A DNA stretch of 12,969 bases from Peptococcaceae bacterium (lineage in GTDB: Bacteria; Bacillota; DSM-12270; Thermacetogeniales; Thermacetogeniaceae). Of this stretch, positions 6,068 through 12,969 are shown piece after piece. The notes below the pieces were generated by a model. That model was given only the letters and a program-made list of their open reading frames with translations, was not told the origin of the DNA and searched no databases. Position 1 is the stretch's first letter, and each line of letters starts with the position of its first letter. The DNA lies in NCBI GenBank assembly GCA_003132605.1, contig PKYJ01000089.1, positions 1 to 12,969 of the forward strand. Reading direction: 5' to 3'. Both the position numbers and the translations under genes were made by a program.

Positions 6068-7037
6068 GTGGCTTCCTCCTTCCTATCTGTGGCACCAGGA
6101 AGGGGGCTTCCATGCCACCGAAGATACCTTGGCTCCGCACGATGATGACCACGATCAGGATCAGGGCGTAGATCACGCCGCGGAAAGCATAGAAGGGCCC
6201 CAGCACCAGCCGCAGCAACTCCAGCAGGAACGCCCAGCCGACGGCCGTGATCACTGTCCCGGCGAGGCTGCCCAGTCCGCCCAGCACCACCACGATCAGG
6301 TAGTTGATAGATTCCAGGAAGCTGAAGGAGTCGGGATTCAGATACGGATAGTTGTGGCAGTAAAGGGCGCCCGCCAGACCAGCCAGGGCGCACCCGATGG
6401 TGAAGGCCATAATCTTGGTCCGGGCCGGACTGACTCCCACCACGTTCGCTGCGGTCTCGTTCTCCCGGATCGCCGTACATGCCCTGCCGTGGGTGGAAAA
6501 GACGAAGTTACGGGCCAGGATGACTACTAGTACCGCCGCCACGAAGTACCACTCAAAGGTCTGAAATTGGGGCACTCCGGTCATCCCCTGCGCCCCGCCC
6601 ATGGCCGGGAACAACTTGTCAGAATTCTGCAGCCCATCGTAAACGATGAAGTTGAAGCCCAGGGTGGCAATGCCCAGGTAGTCGGATTTCAGCCGCAGGA
6701 TTGGCACACCGATCAGGTAGCCAACCACACCGGCACAGACTATACCGACCACCAATGAGCCCAGAGAACCCCACGCTCCGTAGTGACTGAAAGTTATGGC
6801 AAACAGTCCGGCGCTGTAGGCGCCGATGCCCACGAAGGCGGCGTGGCCGAGCGAGAACTGTCCGGTAAAACCGTAGATGATACTCAGGCCCAGGCCGCCG
6901 ATAACATAGATCAGGGCGTAATTCAAGATGATCTGCCAGTAGGGACCGAGCACTCCCGTCATGATCAGTGCTTTGAGTATGATATACAGCACCACCACCC
7001 CTACCAGGGCCAGGATAACCTGCTTATTCTTGTCCAT
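6048..7037 (-). CDS. livM: Branched-chain amino acid ABC transporter permease LivM
   Basis: Inner-membrane permease of 329 residues, partner of LivH. Seen: long hydrophobic segments from the N-terminus (VILALVGVVVLYIILKALI onward), the family stretch GLSIIYGFTGQFSLGHAAFVGIG in two pieces (about 50-72), and the permease EAA-like loop ACTAIRENETAANVVGVSP with KIMAF, which contacts the ATPase. The conserved SINYLIVVVLGGLGSLAGT region lies near the C-terminus. I chose ATG at 7037 because AGGAGG sits eight bases upstream; the GTG at 7046 overlaps that ribosome site. It follows livH by 12 bases and runs 20 bases into livG. Confidence 0.94.
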   Translation of the reverse strand: MDKNKQVILALVGVVVLYIILKALIMTGVLGPYWQIILNYALIYVIGGLGLSIIYGFTGQFSLGHAAFVGIGAYSAGLFAITFSHYGAWGSLGSLVVGIVCAGVVGYLIGVPILRLKSDYLGIATLGFNFIVYDGLQNSDKLFPAMGGAQGMTGVPQFQTFEWYFVAAVLVVILARNFVFSTHGRACTAIRENETAANVVGVSPARTKIMAFTIGCALAGLAGALYCHNYPYLNPDSFSFLESINYLIVVVLGGLGSLAGTVITAVGWAFLLELLRLVLGPFYAFRGVIYALILIVVIIVRSQGIFGGMEAPFLVPQIGRRKPRAIVGS

Positions 7038-7049
7038 CGACGCCACCTC

Positions 7050-7934
7050 CTATATCTTCTCGGGCTCGTTGCGCCCGAGGATCCCCGAAGGCCTGATCAG
7101 CAGCACGATGATCAGGATGGCGAAGGCGACGGCGTCACGGGCCTGCGAAGAGACGTAGGCGGCCGTCATGATCTCCACCTGCCCCATGATCAGCGCTCCC
7201 AGCACCGCCCCCGGGATCAGGCCAATGCCTCCCAGCACGGCGGCGATGAAGGCTTTCAGGCCGGTCATGACCCCCAGGAATGTCCAGATCTCCGGATAGG
7301 CAAAGCCGAACAGCACGCCTCCGATGCCAGCCAGGCCCGAGCCGACGGCAAAGGTGAAGGAGATCGTCTTATCGACGTCGACTCCCATCAGGCGGGCGGC
7401 GTCATGGTCGAAGGAGACGGTGCGCATGGCCGCTCCCAATTTCGTCCGGAAGATCAGCAGTTGCAGCAACGTCAGGAAGACGACCACCGTGACCAGGATG
7501 ATCACCTGGACGTTGGTGATCCGGACCCCGTCGATGATCCAGGTGATCACTTTCAGAGGCAGGGTGACCGAGATGTAATTGGGACCGAAAATGAAGTTGA
7601 GGCTGCAAAAATATTCCAGGAAAAAGGAGGCGCCGATGGCGCTGATCAGGGCGCTGATCTTGGCGGCGTAGCGCAGTGGCCTGTAGACGAGGCGCTCGTT
7701 GAGCACCCCGATCGCGGCGCAGGTGACCATAGCAATGACCAGAGCCACCGGCCAAGGGAGCTTGGTGACAGTGTAGCCAAAAAAGCCCACGAAGGCGCCC
7801 ACCATGAACACGTCACCATGGGCGAAGTTGATCAGCTTGATGATCCCGTAGACCATGGTGTAACCGAGAGCAATCAGTGCATAAACCAGACCGAGTTGCA
7901 AACCATTGACGATTTGTTGGATAAAAATTGCCAA
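7050..7934 (-). CDS. livH: Branched-chain amino acid ABC transporter permease LivH
   Basis: Inner-membrane permease of 294 residues. Seen: the LivH opening IVNGLQLGLVYALIALGYTM with GIIKLINFAHGDVFM (about 8-45), eight or so hydrophobic segments, and the cytoplasmic coupling loop AAMRTVSFDHDAARLMGVDVDKT in its middle part. The C-terminal half has the LGGIGLIPGAVLGALIMG stretch. The start is an unusual TTG at 7934, fixed by a strong GGAGGAG six bases upstream; no ATG is suitably placed. It lies downstream of livK behind a hairpin, so its expression may be lower than that of the binding protein. Confidence 0.94.
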   Translation of the reverse strand: MAIFIQQIVNGLQLGLVYALIALGYTMVYGIIKLINFAHGDVFMVGAFVGFFGYTVTKLPWPVALVIAMVTCAAIGVLNERLVYRPLRYAAKISALISAIGASFFLEYFCSLNFIFGPNYISVTLPLKVITWIIDGVRITNVQVIILVTVVVFLTLLQLLIFRTKLGAAMRTVSFDHDAARLMGVDVDKTISFTFAVGSGLAGIGGVLFGFAYPEIWTFLGVMTGLKAFIAAVLGGIGLIPGAVLGALIMGQVEIMTAAYVSSQARDAVAFAILIIVLLIRPSGILGRNEPEKI

Positions 7935-7971
7935 TTTCTACTCCTCCGCAATAATACAACAGTTGAAAGAC

Positions 7972-8005
7972 AAAAGGGGCTTTGCCCGCAGGCACCGCCC
8001 CTTTT
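7972..8005 (-). terminator. Intercistronic terminator-like hairpin between livK and livH
   Basis: On the minus strand AAAAGGGGC (8005-7997) pairs perfectly with GCCCCTTTT (7980-7972), nine pairs, with a smaller TGCC/GGCA pair inside the loop. A T-rich stretch (TTTTGTCTTTC) follows the stem. It lies 11 bases after the livK stop and about 38 bases before the livH start. Such partial terminators usually let the binding protein be made in excess over the membrane parts; that role here is inferred. Because of the A and T arms it could also work in the other direction. Confidence 0.75.
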
Positions 8006-8016
8006 CATCTATTACC

Positions 8017-9165
8017 TTATGGTTGGATCCTGGCAGCAAACGTCGATTTCTTATCCGCGCCGGAGACCTTGAGGACTACGGCGGCCTTGACCGGATTGCC
8101 GTCCGGGCCGAAGGAGATAGTGCCGGTGACCATCTGGAAATTCTTGAGATTCTGGATGGCATCCCGGATCTTGGTCGAGTCGGTGGACTGGGCGTCGGTG
8201 ATGCCCTTCAGGACGATCTGCGTCGCATCATAGCCCAGGGTCGCCAGGGCATCCGGCACCGAGCCGTACGCCGCCTTGTAATCGCCGACAAACTTCTGGA
8301 CCTGCGGGCTCGGATCATCTGCGGAGTAGTGGTTGGTGAAGTAGCTGCCATCCATGGCCGTCCAGTTGAGCTGCGAGGAGTCCCAACCGTCGCCGCCCAT
8401 GAATATGGCCTTGACGCCCAGGTTCCGGGCCTGGCTGCCAATCAGGCTGACCTTCTGGTAGTAGTCTGGCAGGTAGAGGATGTCCGGCTTTTCAGCGGCG
8501 ACCTTGGTCAGGTCAGCCGAGAAGTCGGTGTCGTTCTTGGTGTAGGCCATGGTGTCCAATACCTTGCCGCCAAGCTTGGTGAAGGCCTGGTCAAAGGCGT
8601 CCTTGAGCCCGACGCTGTAGTCATTGCCCTGGTCATACATGGTGGCTGCGGTCTTGGCCTTGAGGTTGTTCACGGCAAAAGTGGCGCCCGCCGTGCCCTG
8701 GAACGGGTCGATGAAGCAGGCCCGGAAGGCGTAGGTCTTCCTGACCCCGTTGTCCACCGTGACCTTGGTGTTGGTGGCGGTCGGAGTCACGAAAGGAACC
8801 TTGTACTGCTCGCAGACCACCGAGATGGGGATGGTGGTCAGGGAGGTGGCGGAGCCAACGATGGCTGACACCTTGTCCTGGGTGCACAGCTTGGTCGCCA
8901 CCGCGGTTGCCTGGGTGGCGGTGTTCTGGTCATCAGCAACAACGGTCTGAATCGTGTAGCCCGCCACCTGACCGTTAATCTGCTTCAGAGCGAGATTGTA
9001 GGCGTTCTGGATAGACGAGCCAAAAGTCGCCACATCTCCGGTGAGTGGCACGATGAGGCCAATCTTGATTACCTTGGACTGCGTCTTGGGTGCACAGCCG
9101 GAGAGCGCCACTGAAAACACAAATAGCACTACCAACAAAAGCGCAACCCACTTCATACGTTTCAT
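8017..9165 (-). CDS. livK: Branched-chain amino acid ABC transporter substrate-binding lipoprotein LivK
   Basis: Extracytoplasmic binding protein of 382 residues that captures the ligand for LivHM. Seen: a lipoprotein signal with a positive N-terminus (MKRMK), a hydrophobic core and lipobox LSGC (21-24), so C24 is the likely lipid-anchored residue. This is followed by the Periplasmic-binding-protein type 6 fold opening IKIGLIVPLTGDVATFG, SAIVGSATSLTT for ligand contact and a C-terminal lobe with TLGYDATQIV. The start is ATG at 9165; the G-rich GAGGGGG lies 11 bases upstream, which is long, and ATG at 9156 is the alternative. It is the first gene of the transporter set, with a 353-base non-coding leader before it. 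The ligand is inferred from the family only. Confidence 0.95.
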   Translation of the reverse strand: MKRMKWVALLLVVLFVFSVALSGCAPKTQSKVIKIGLIVPLTGDVATFGSSIQNAYNLALKQINGQVAGYTIQTVVADDQNTATQATAVATKLCTQDKVSAIVGSATSLTTIPISVVCEQYKVPFVTPTATNTKVTVDNGVRKTYAFRACFIDPFQGTAGATFAVNNLKAKTAATMYDQGNDYSVGLKDAFDQAFTKLGGKVLDTMAYTKNDTDFSADLTKVAAEKPDILYLPDYYQKVSLIGSQARNLGVKAIFMGGDGWDSSQLNWTAMDGSYFTNHYSADDPSPQVQKFVGDYKAAYGSVPDALATLGYDATQIVLKGITDAQSTDSTKIRDAIQNLKNFQMVTGTISFGPDGNPVKAAVVLKVSGADKKSTFAARIQP

Positions 9166-9189
9166 TAATTATCAAACCCCCTCTGTTTT

Positions 9190-9420
9190 CTTCTTGCTAT
9201 TCTACTTGCTCTCCAAACCTGTTCCTTAATCGCTGCAGGCGACTCTGGCCTAAATCATTTTGCCAGGCGCGTTCTCGCGCACCATCCTTGCCGGGTGCGC
9301 CATTGCGCCTAGCTTCGTCTGACACTTCTAACACGCTATTCTCTTGCCTCGTCTCGGCTAAAAGCCTGATTCCTGCCCGGAACGCGGAGCCGGGCACTAC
9401 CCCCTCCCCTCGGCATCCTG
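9190..9420 (-). ncRNA. Candidate structured RNA or leader upstream of livK
   Basis: Most of the 353 bases between selB and livK hold no convincing protein gene but are dense in perfect pairings on the minus strand. TGCCCGG pairs with CCGGGCA (9396-9390, 9380-9374), and GGCT with AGCC (9366-9356). A compound hairpin has outer arms GCTAGGCGC/GCGCCTGGC (9313-9305, 9270-9262, one G-U) and inner arms GCGCACC/GGTGCGC (9300-9294, 9283-9277). CTGGC can instead pair with GCCAG further down (9266-9262, near 9245), competing with the outer arm. Unpaired parts are purine-rich on this strand, as in many structured RNAs. A 66-codon frame (9397-9197) with GGAGG ahead of a GTG also spans it, but its composition is not protein-like. 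No known RNA family is recognised. Confidence 0.35.
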
Positions 9421-9479
9421 TTGTCTCCGATAATCTTGTAAAAGTTATATTCGTCGACTAATGAAAAATCCCTTTCATA

Positions 9480-9507
9480 ATTATCCACTCTCGATATTTT
9501 TTCTCGA
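9480..9507 (-). promoter_or_regulatory. Weak candidate promoter between selB and livK
   Basis: On the minus strand TCGAGA (9507-9502) and GATAAT (9485-9480) are spaced by 16 bases in an AT-rich stretch just after the selB stop. The -10 matches five of six, the -35 only about four. It would start a transcript near 9472, ahead of the structured stretch and livK. No clear terminator for selB is visible before it, so read-through from selAB is the alternative. Confidence 0.25.
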
Positions 9508-9518
9508 CATTTTTTAAT

Positions 9519-11420
9519 TTATTTTTGCTGATAAAGTGCCCGCTTATCCCCCAGGCGCTGGGTCTTCCTGGACTGATCGAAGAATTCCAGCAGCGGCAGG
9601 CAGTAGCGCCGCGATGTGCCCAACATGTCCCGGGTCTCGGCGACGGTGACCGTGTCATTCCTGATCAGAAATTCCTGCAATAATTGCCAGGCCTGATCCA
9701 CCGCCTCTTTCAAAAAGTAGAACTCCTCACCCACTTTGACCAGGCTCTCCTGCTGCAGGTAATACTGAAACAGTTCCGGGTTTCCGAACAGTGATCGCAG
9801 TTCCTCTATGGCAGGCGGAGCGAAGGGCTGGGCCTGCAGTGCGGTAATCACCCCTGCACAGGTCTCCTGCTGCTCTGGCGTCAGGTGTACGCTGAAGTCG
9901 GGCCTGGCCAGGGTTTGACCGGTGAGCACCACCTTCCGGTCTGCAGCCCACTTGTCCAGCAGCGCCTGGTAAAGCCGGGGGGGGATGGCGCTGAAGATCC
10001 GGGATCGCAACTCCTCCTTGGGGTGGCCGCTGCGCAGCGGGAACTGTTGATGGTACTGCTGGAGCGTCGCCTCCACAGCCTGCTCCCAGGCGGCCATCAA
10101 GGCAGCGGTGACAGCGTGGGTCTCGCTCCCCAGGTGGTACAGGAAAATGTCCCCGGCATCCCGCATCTCCTCTAAAAACTGCTGCGCCTCGTCGATGTTG
10201 AGACCGGCCTTGACGGACAGGTCCCCGGGGGTGACGGGCCCGCGTACCGTTTGCAGTTCCTCCCTCAAGCGGGCGAAAGGGCTGCCCAACAGCTTGCGCT
10301 CCAGCCGCTCCAGCACCTCGGCCCGGAAGCGCCGGTGCCGGAGGCCTCCCACCTCTACAATCTCACCGCCGCCTACGGTAGTAACCGGGGAGTATTGCCG
10401 GATCACGAACCGGTCGTGGACGGCGGCCACTACCGGTTCCTCCAGCTCGATCTGCACGAAGGCGTCGGCCCCTGGCGTCAGTTCGTCATGGTCCAACAGC
10501 CGCAGGCGACCCAGGGTCTCCTTGGCGCCCAGGTGGAACCGCACCCGCTGCCAGTTCTTCAGGGGCCGGGGGGCGCCCTTCAGGGCGTGAAGCCAGGTGG
10601 TCAGGCGATGAACCGGCGCGAAAGCCCCGGGGGTTACCAGAACCTCACCCCGCTCCACCTCGCTCACCTCAACCCCGGCCAGGTTTACCGCCACCCGCTG
10701 GCCGGCATGGGCCTCCTCGGTCTTTTTGCCGTGCACCTGCAGTGAGCGCACCCGTCCCTGCACCTCCGCAGGCATGATCGCCAGCACATCCCCGCCGTGG
10801 ATGCTGCCGCTGAACAGTGTCCCAGTCAGTACCGTGCCGAAACCGGTGATGGTGAAGACCCGGTCGATGGGCAGGCGGGCGGGGCCGGTCCGGGGCTTGG
10901 GCTGCACCGCGGCAGCCATCTGCATCAGGGCCATCCGCAACTGATCGAGGCCCTCCCCGGTGATCGAGGAGACAGGGACGATCGGGGCGCCGGCAAAGCG
11001 GGTGCCGGCCAGCAGGTCCCGAACCTCTTCCTGCACCAACTGCAGCCAGTCCTGGTCCACCAGGTCGGTCTTGGTGAGGGCCACGATCCCCTTCTGCACA
11101 TGCAGCAGGTCCAGGATGTCCAGGTGCTCCCTGGTCTGGGGCATCACGCCCTCGTCCGCCGCCACCACGAACAGGACCAGGTCCACACCGCCGGCGCCGG
11201 CAAGCATGTTCTTGACGAACCGCTCATGACCGGGGACGTCCACGATCCCGGCCACCACCCCGTTGTCCAGGTACAGGGGGGCAAACCCCAGCTCGATGGA
11301 GATCCCCCGCTCCTGCTCCTCCTTCAGACGGTCCGTGTCCACGCCGGTCAAAGCCTTGACCAGTTGGGTTTTGCCATGGTCCACGTGCCCGGCGGTACCG
11401 ACGATGATGAAGGAGTCCAT
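9519..11420 (-). CDS. selB: Selenocysteine-specific translation elongation factor SelB
   Basis: GTPase that brings selenocysteyl-tRNA(Sec) to ribosomes stalled at UGA before a SECIS hairpin. It has 633 residues, in the usual 610-650 range. Seen: EF-Tu-like G domain with GHVDHGKT (11-18), ERGISIELGF (37-46), DVPGHE (61-66) and TKTD (116-119); then two EF-Tu-like beta domains (RVFTITGFGTVLTGTLFSG, SEVERGEVLVTPG), a third beta domain (RFVIRQYSPVTTVGGGEI), and about 260 C-terminal residues matching the winged-helix repeats that bind SECIS (for example RNDTVTVAETRDMLGTSRRY near the end). I chose ATG at 11420, with GAGAGGTG eight bases upstream; a GTG at 11429 that overlaps the selA stop is the alternative. 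It is coupled to selA. The SECIS targets are not in this window. Confidence 0.96.
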   Translation of the reverse strand: MDSFIIVGTAGHVDHGKTQLVKALTGVDTDRLKEEQERGISIELGFAPLYLDNGVVAGIVDVPGHERFVKNMLAGAGGVDLVLFVVAADEGVMPQTREHLDILDLLHVQKGIVALTKTDLVDQDWLQLVQEEVRDLLAGTRFAGAPIVPVSSITGEGLDQLRMALMQMAAAVQPKPRTGPARLPIDRVFTITGFGTVLTGTLFSGSIHGGDVLAIMPAEVQGRVRSLQVHGKKTEEAHAGQRVAVNLAGVEVSEVERGEVLVTPGAFAPVHRLTTWLHALKGAPRPLKNWQRVRFHLGAKETLGRLRLLDHDELTPGADAFVQIELEEPVVAAVHDRFVIRQYSPVTTVGGGEIVEVGGLRHRRFRAEVLERLERKLLGSPFARLREELQTVRGPVTPGDLSVKAGLNIDEAQQFLEEMRDAGDIFLYHLGSETHAVTAALMAAWEQAVEATLQQYHQQFPLRSGHPKEELRSRIFSAIPPRLYQALLDKWAADRKVVLTGQTLARPDFSVHLTPEQQETCAGVITALQAQPFAPPAIEELRSLFGNPELFQYYLQQESLVKVGEEFYFLKEAVDQAWQLLQEFLIRNDTVTVAETRDMLGTSRRYCLPLLEFFDQSRKTQRLGDKRALYQQK

Positions 11421-11425
11421 CTTAA

Positions 11426-12823
11426 TCACCTCTCCCCGCCGTCAGACAGGGCAGCGGCCACCGCCTCCACCAGCAGTTCGGCCTCGCCAACCTGGAGGGT
11501 GCGGGGGTCGAGCAACACGCAGTCCTCCTGGATATGCGCCAGCACCGGGGGGTCGCCGCGGCGCAGACGTTCCGCCAGGTCGGTCGCGCTGAGGCGTGCC
11601 GGGCGCAACTCCACCAGGGTGGTCGGCAGTTCCTCCAGGGGCAGGGCGCCTCCCCCCACCCTCGAACTCCCCTTGCGCACGTCGATGGCGCACTCGCCCA
11701 GGCGCCCGGCCAATAACTTTTGCAGGTCCACAGCCTGCTGTTGCAGCCTGGTTGGCGTGACGGTGAGCATCTGCAGCACCGGCAGGGCTTGCTCCGCCTC
11801 TTCCTGCACATAGGCCTGCAGGGTGGCCTCCAGGGCAGCCAGGGTGAACTTGTCGACCCGCAGCGCCCGCAGCAACTGGTTCTCCTTCAGGGTGCGCAGC
11901 AGTTCGGCGCGCCCCAGGATCAGTCCTGCCTGCGGCCCGCCCAAGAGCTTGTCCCCGCTGAAGGTGACGATATCCACCCCCGCCGCCAGGCTGGCCTGGA
12001 CCATTGGTTCAGGCCCCATCCCGTACCGGCTCAGATCCACCAGCGCCCCGCTGCCCAGGTCTTCAACCACAATTACCTGGTGCCTGGCAGCCAGGCCCAC
12101 CAATTCATCGTCGGCGACCTGGCATGTAAAGCCCATGATCCGGTAATTGCTGGGATGCACCTTCAGGAGCATGGCGGTCTCAGGGCCGATCGCCCGCTCA
12201 TAGTCCCAGGGGTGGGTCTTGTTGGTGGTGCCCACCTCTTTCAGGATCGCCCCGCTTCGGGCCAGCACCTCCGGAATCCGGAACGAACCCCCGATCTCCA
12301 CCAGTTCGCCCCGGGAGACCACCACCTCCCGGCCGCGAGCCAGGGAATCGAGCACCAGCAGCACCGCCGCGGCGTTGTTGTTCACCACCAGGGCGGCCTC
12401 GGCCCCGGTCAAGGTGGTCAACAGCCGCTCCACGTGGTCGTAGCGGGAGCCCCGCTTGCCATCTTCCAAATTGAACTCCAGGTTGCAGTAGCCCCGGGCC
12501 ACCCGCTCGATGGCAGCACAGGCCTCGACACTCAAGGGAGCACGGCCCAGGTTGGTGTGCAGCACCACTCCGGTAGCGTTGATCACCGGTCGCAGGTTCG
12601 GGCGCAGCCTGGCCTCCACCCACTGCCGGACCTCCCGCACCAGCCCATCGAGATCCGGAGGGACCTCTCCCCGCTCCAGGATCGCCCGGCGCCAGGCGGC
12701 CAGCACCTGGCGCACCGCCGCGGTCAGCAACCCCGCGGGATAGGGCCGCTCCCTCCCGGCAGCGGCCTTTTTAACCAGTTCGTGGACGGCCGGCAACTGG
12801 CGCGCCGGCCTGGCCTTGGACAT
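11426..12823 (-). CDS. selA: L-seryl-tRNA(Sec) selenium transferase SelA
   Basis: Pyridoxal-phosphate enzyme that converts seryl-tRNA(Sec) to selenocysteyl-tRNA(Sec) with selenophosphate. It has 465 residues against 463 in E. coli. Seen: an N-terminal tRNA-binding helical part (1-75), INATGVVLHTNLGRAPLS (81-98), GTTNKTH (198-204) and the PLP-binding lysine K292 in FSGDKLLGGPQAG (288-300). The C-terminal RVGGGALPLEELPT is typical. I chose ATG at 12823 because GGAGAGG lies five bases upstream and MSKARPARQLPAVHEL aligns with the usual start; an upstream frame to 12946 is not needed. It is followed at once by selB. The substrate tRNA gene is at the other end of the window, while selD for selenophosphate is not present here. 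Confidence 0.97.
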   Translation of the reverse strand: MSKARPARQLPAVHELVKKAAAGRERPYPAGLLTAAVRQVLAAWRRAILERGEVPPDLDGLVREVRQWVEARLRPNLRPVINATGVVLHTNLGRAPLSVEACAAIERVARGYCNLEFNLEDGKRGSRYDHVERLLTTLTGAEAALVVNNNAAAVLLVLDSLARGREVVVSRGELVEIGGSFRIPEVLARSGAILKEVGTTNKTHPWDYERAIGPETAMLLKVHPSNYRIMGFTCQVADDELVGLAARHQVIVVEDLGSGALVDLSRYGMGPEPMVQASLAAGVDIVTFSGDKLLGGPQAGLILGRAELLRTLKENQLLRALRVDKFTLAALEATLQAYVQEEAEQALPVLQMLTVTPTRLQQQAVDLQKLLAGRLGECAIDVRKGSSRVGGGALPLEELPTTLVELRPARLSATDLAERLRRGDPPVLAHIQEDCVLLDPRTLQVGEAELLVEAVAAALSDGGER

Positions 12824-12864
12824 AGCCACCTCTCCTTCCGATGCAACCCCCACCGCACCATTCC

Positions 12865-12881
12865 GGCGCCACCCTGGCGCC
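12865..12881 (-). promoter_or_regulatory. Hairpin in the selA leader
   Basis: Two copies of GGCGCC (12881-12876 and 12870-12865) flank a five-base loop AGGGT on the minus strand and form a six-pair G+C hairpin in the roughly 100-base leader. It lies about 40 bases upstream of the start codon, has no T-run, and does not cover the ribosome site. Function unknown. Confidence 0.45.
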
Positions 12882-12931
12882 CCTAGACAGCGCTGGCAAG
12901 CCACACCTAGTGTTCCGATGTTCTCGCTTAC

Positions 12932-12959
12932 AATATAGATTCTCAAAATAGGTTCTCAA
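12932..12959 (-). promoter_or_regulatory. Candidate sigma-A promoter for selAB
   Basis: On the minus strand TTGAGA (12959-12954) and TATATT (12937-12932) are separated by 16 bases. These are four-to-five-of-six matches to the consensus boxes. A start near 12925 would give a leader of about 100 bases. It is the best promoter-like sequence in the window. Two tandem copies of a 13-base unit, ATTTTGAGAAYCT (12962-12950, 12949-12937), span it. Confidence 0.55.
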
Positions 12960-12969
12960 AATTGCCTTT

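Noticed and set aside
6783..8072. 429-codon open frame on the plus strand opposite livM and livH
   Set aside because: It is antisense to two strongly conserved membrane proteins and is rich in Asp, His, Gln and Gly without any recognisable domain; it arises from codon bias of the real genes.
9262..9313. T-box riboswitch for livK
   Set aside because: AAGGATGGTGCGCG slightly resembles the T-box core, but the conserved ACCGCG part is missing, no specifier stem was found and no terminator with T-run follows.
9197..9397. 66-codon GTG frame with a GGAGG ribosome-like site
   Set aside because: No family likeness, composition unlike its neighbours, and it lies across strong inverted repeats; a structured RNA explains it better, though a small protein is not excluded.
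195..12823. A selenoprotein gene with in-frame UGA
   Set aside because: All genes in the window read through without an internal TGA, and no conserved Cys site replaced by TGA was seen; the selenoproteins must be elsewhere.
11720..12886. 388-codon open frame on the plus strand opposite selA
   Set aside because: Antisense to a clear SelA; His/Gln/Pro-rich composition and no domain.

Overview
The window reads as one strand of a moderately GC-rich (roughly 60%) anaerobic bacterium, most likely a Gram-positive Firmicute of the Desulfotomaculum/Pelotomaculum/Moorella type. That placement is inference. It rests on strong GGAGG-type ribosome sites, frequent GTG and TTG starts, an oxygen-sensitive 2-hydroxyacyl-CoA dehydratase family gene set and a bacterial selenocysteine system. 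Every gene I can support lies on the minus strand, so transcription runs from high to low coordinates.

Layout in transcription order. (1) selA (12823-11426) and selB (11420-9519), tightly coupled, behind a candidate sigma-A promoter at the right edge. (2) A 353-base gap (9518-9166) without a convincing protein gene but dense in inverted repeats, a candidate structured RNA or leader. (3) A branched-chain amino acid ABC transporter: lipoprotein binding protein livK, a terminator-like hairpin, then livH, livM, livG and livF, the last four nearly touching or overlapping. (4) A two-CBS plus ACT domain protein of the AcuB type. (5) A 240-base gap with a 61-base hairpin and a terminator-like hairpin plus T-run just before the next gene. 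(6) Two paralogous subunits of the 2-hydroxyacyl-CoA dehydratase / benzoyl-CoA reductase family and their ATP-dependent activase, translationally coupled. (7) The selenocysteine tRNA gene (selC) at the left edge.

How it fits together: SelA converts seryl-tRNA(Sec) to selenocysteyl-tRNA(Sec), SelB carries it to UGA codons, and selC supplies the tRNA. Three of the four bacterial selenium-decoding components therefore sit in this 13 kb, but selC is separated from selAB by a nine-gene amino acid uptake and radical-dehydratase block. selD and any selenoprotein gene are not in the window. The liv transporter, the CBS-ACT protein (a likely ligand sensor) and the dehydratase set suggest amino acid uptake linked to 2-hydroxyacyl-CoA or related low-potential chemistry. 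The substrate cannot be read from sequence, and the dehydrogenase and CoA-transferase expected for a complete fermentation branch are absent here.

The most unusual points are a seven-C run at the junction of the two dehydratase subunits, where one base more or less changes the product drastically, and the structured non-coding stretches before the dehydratase genes and before livK.
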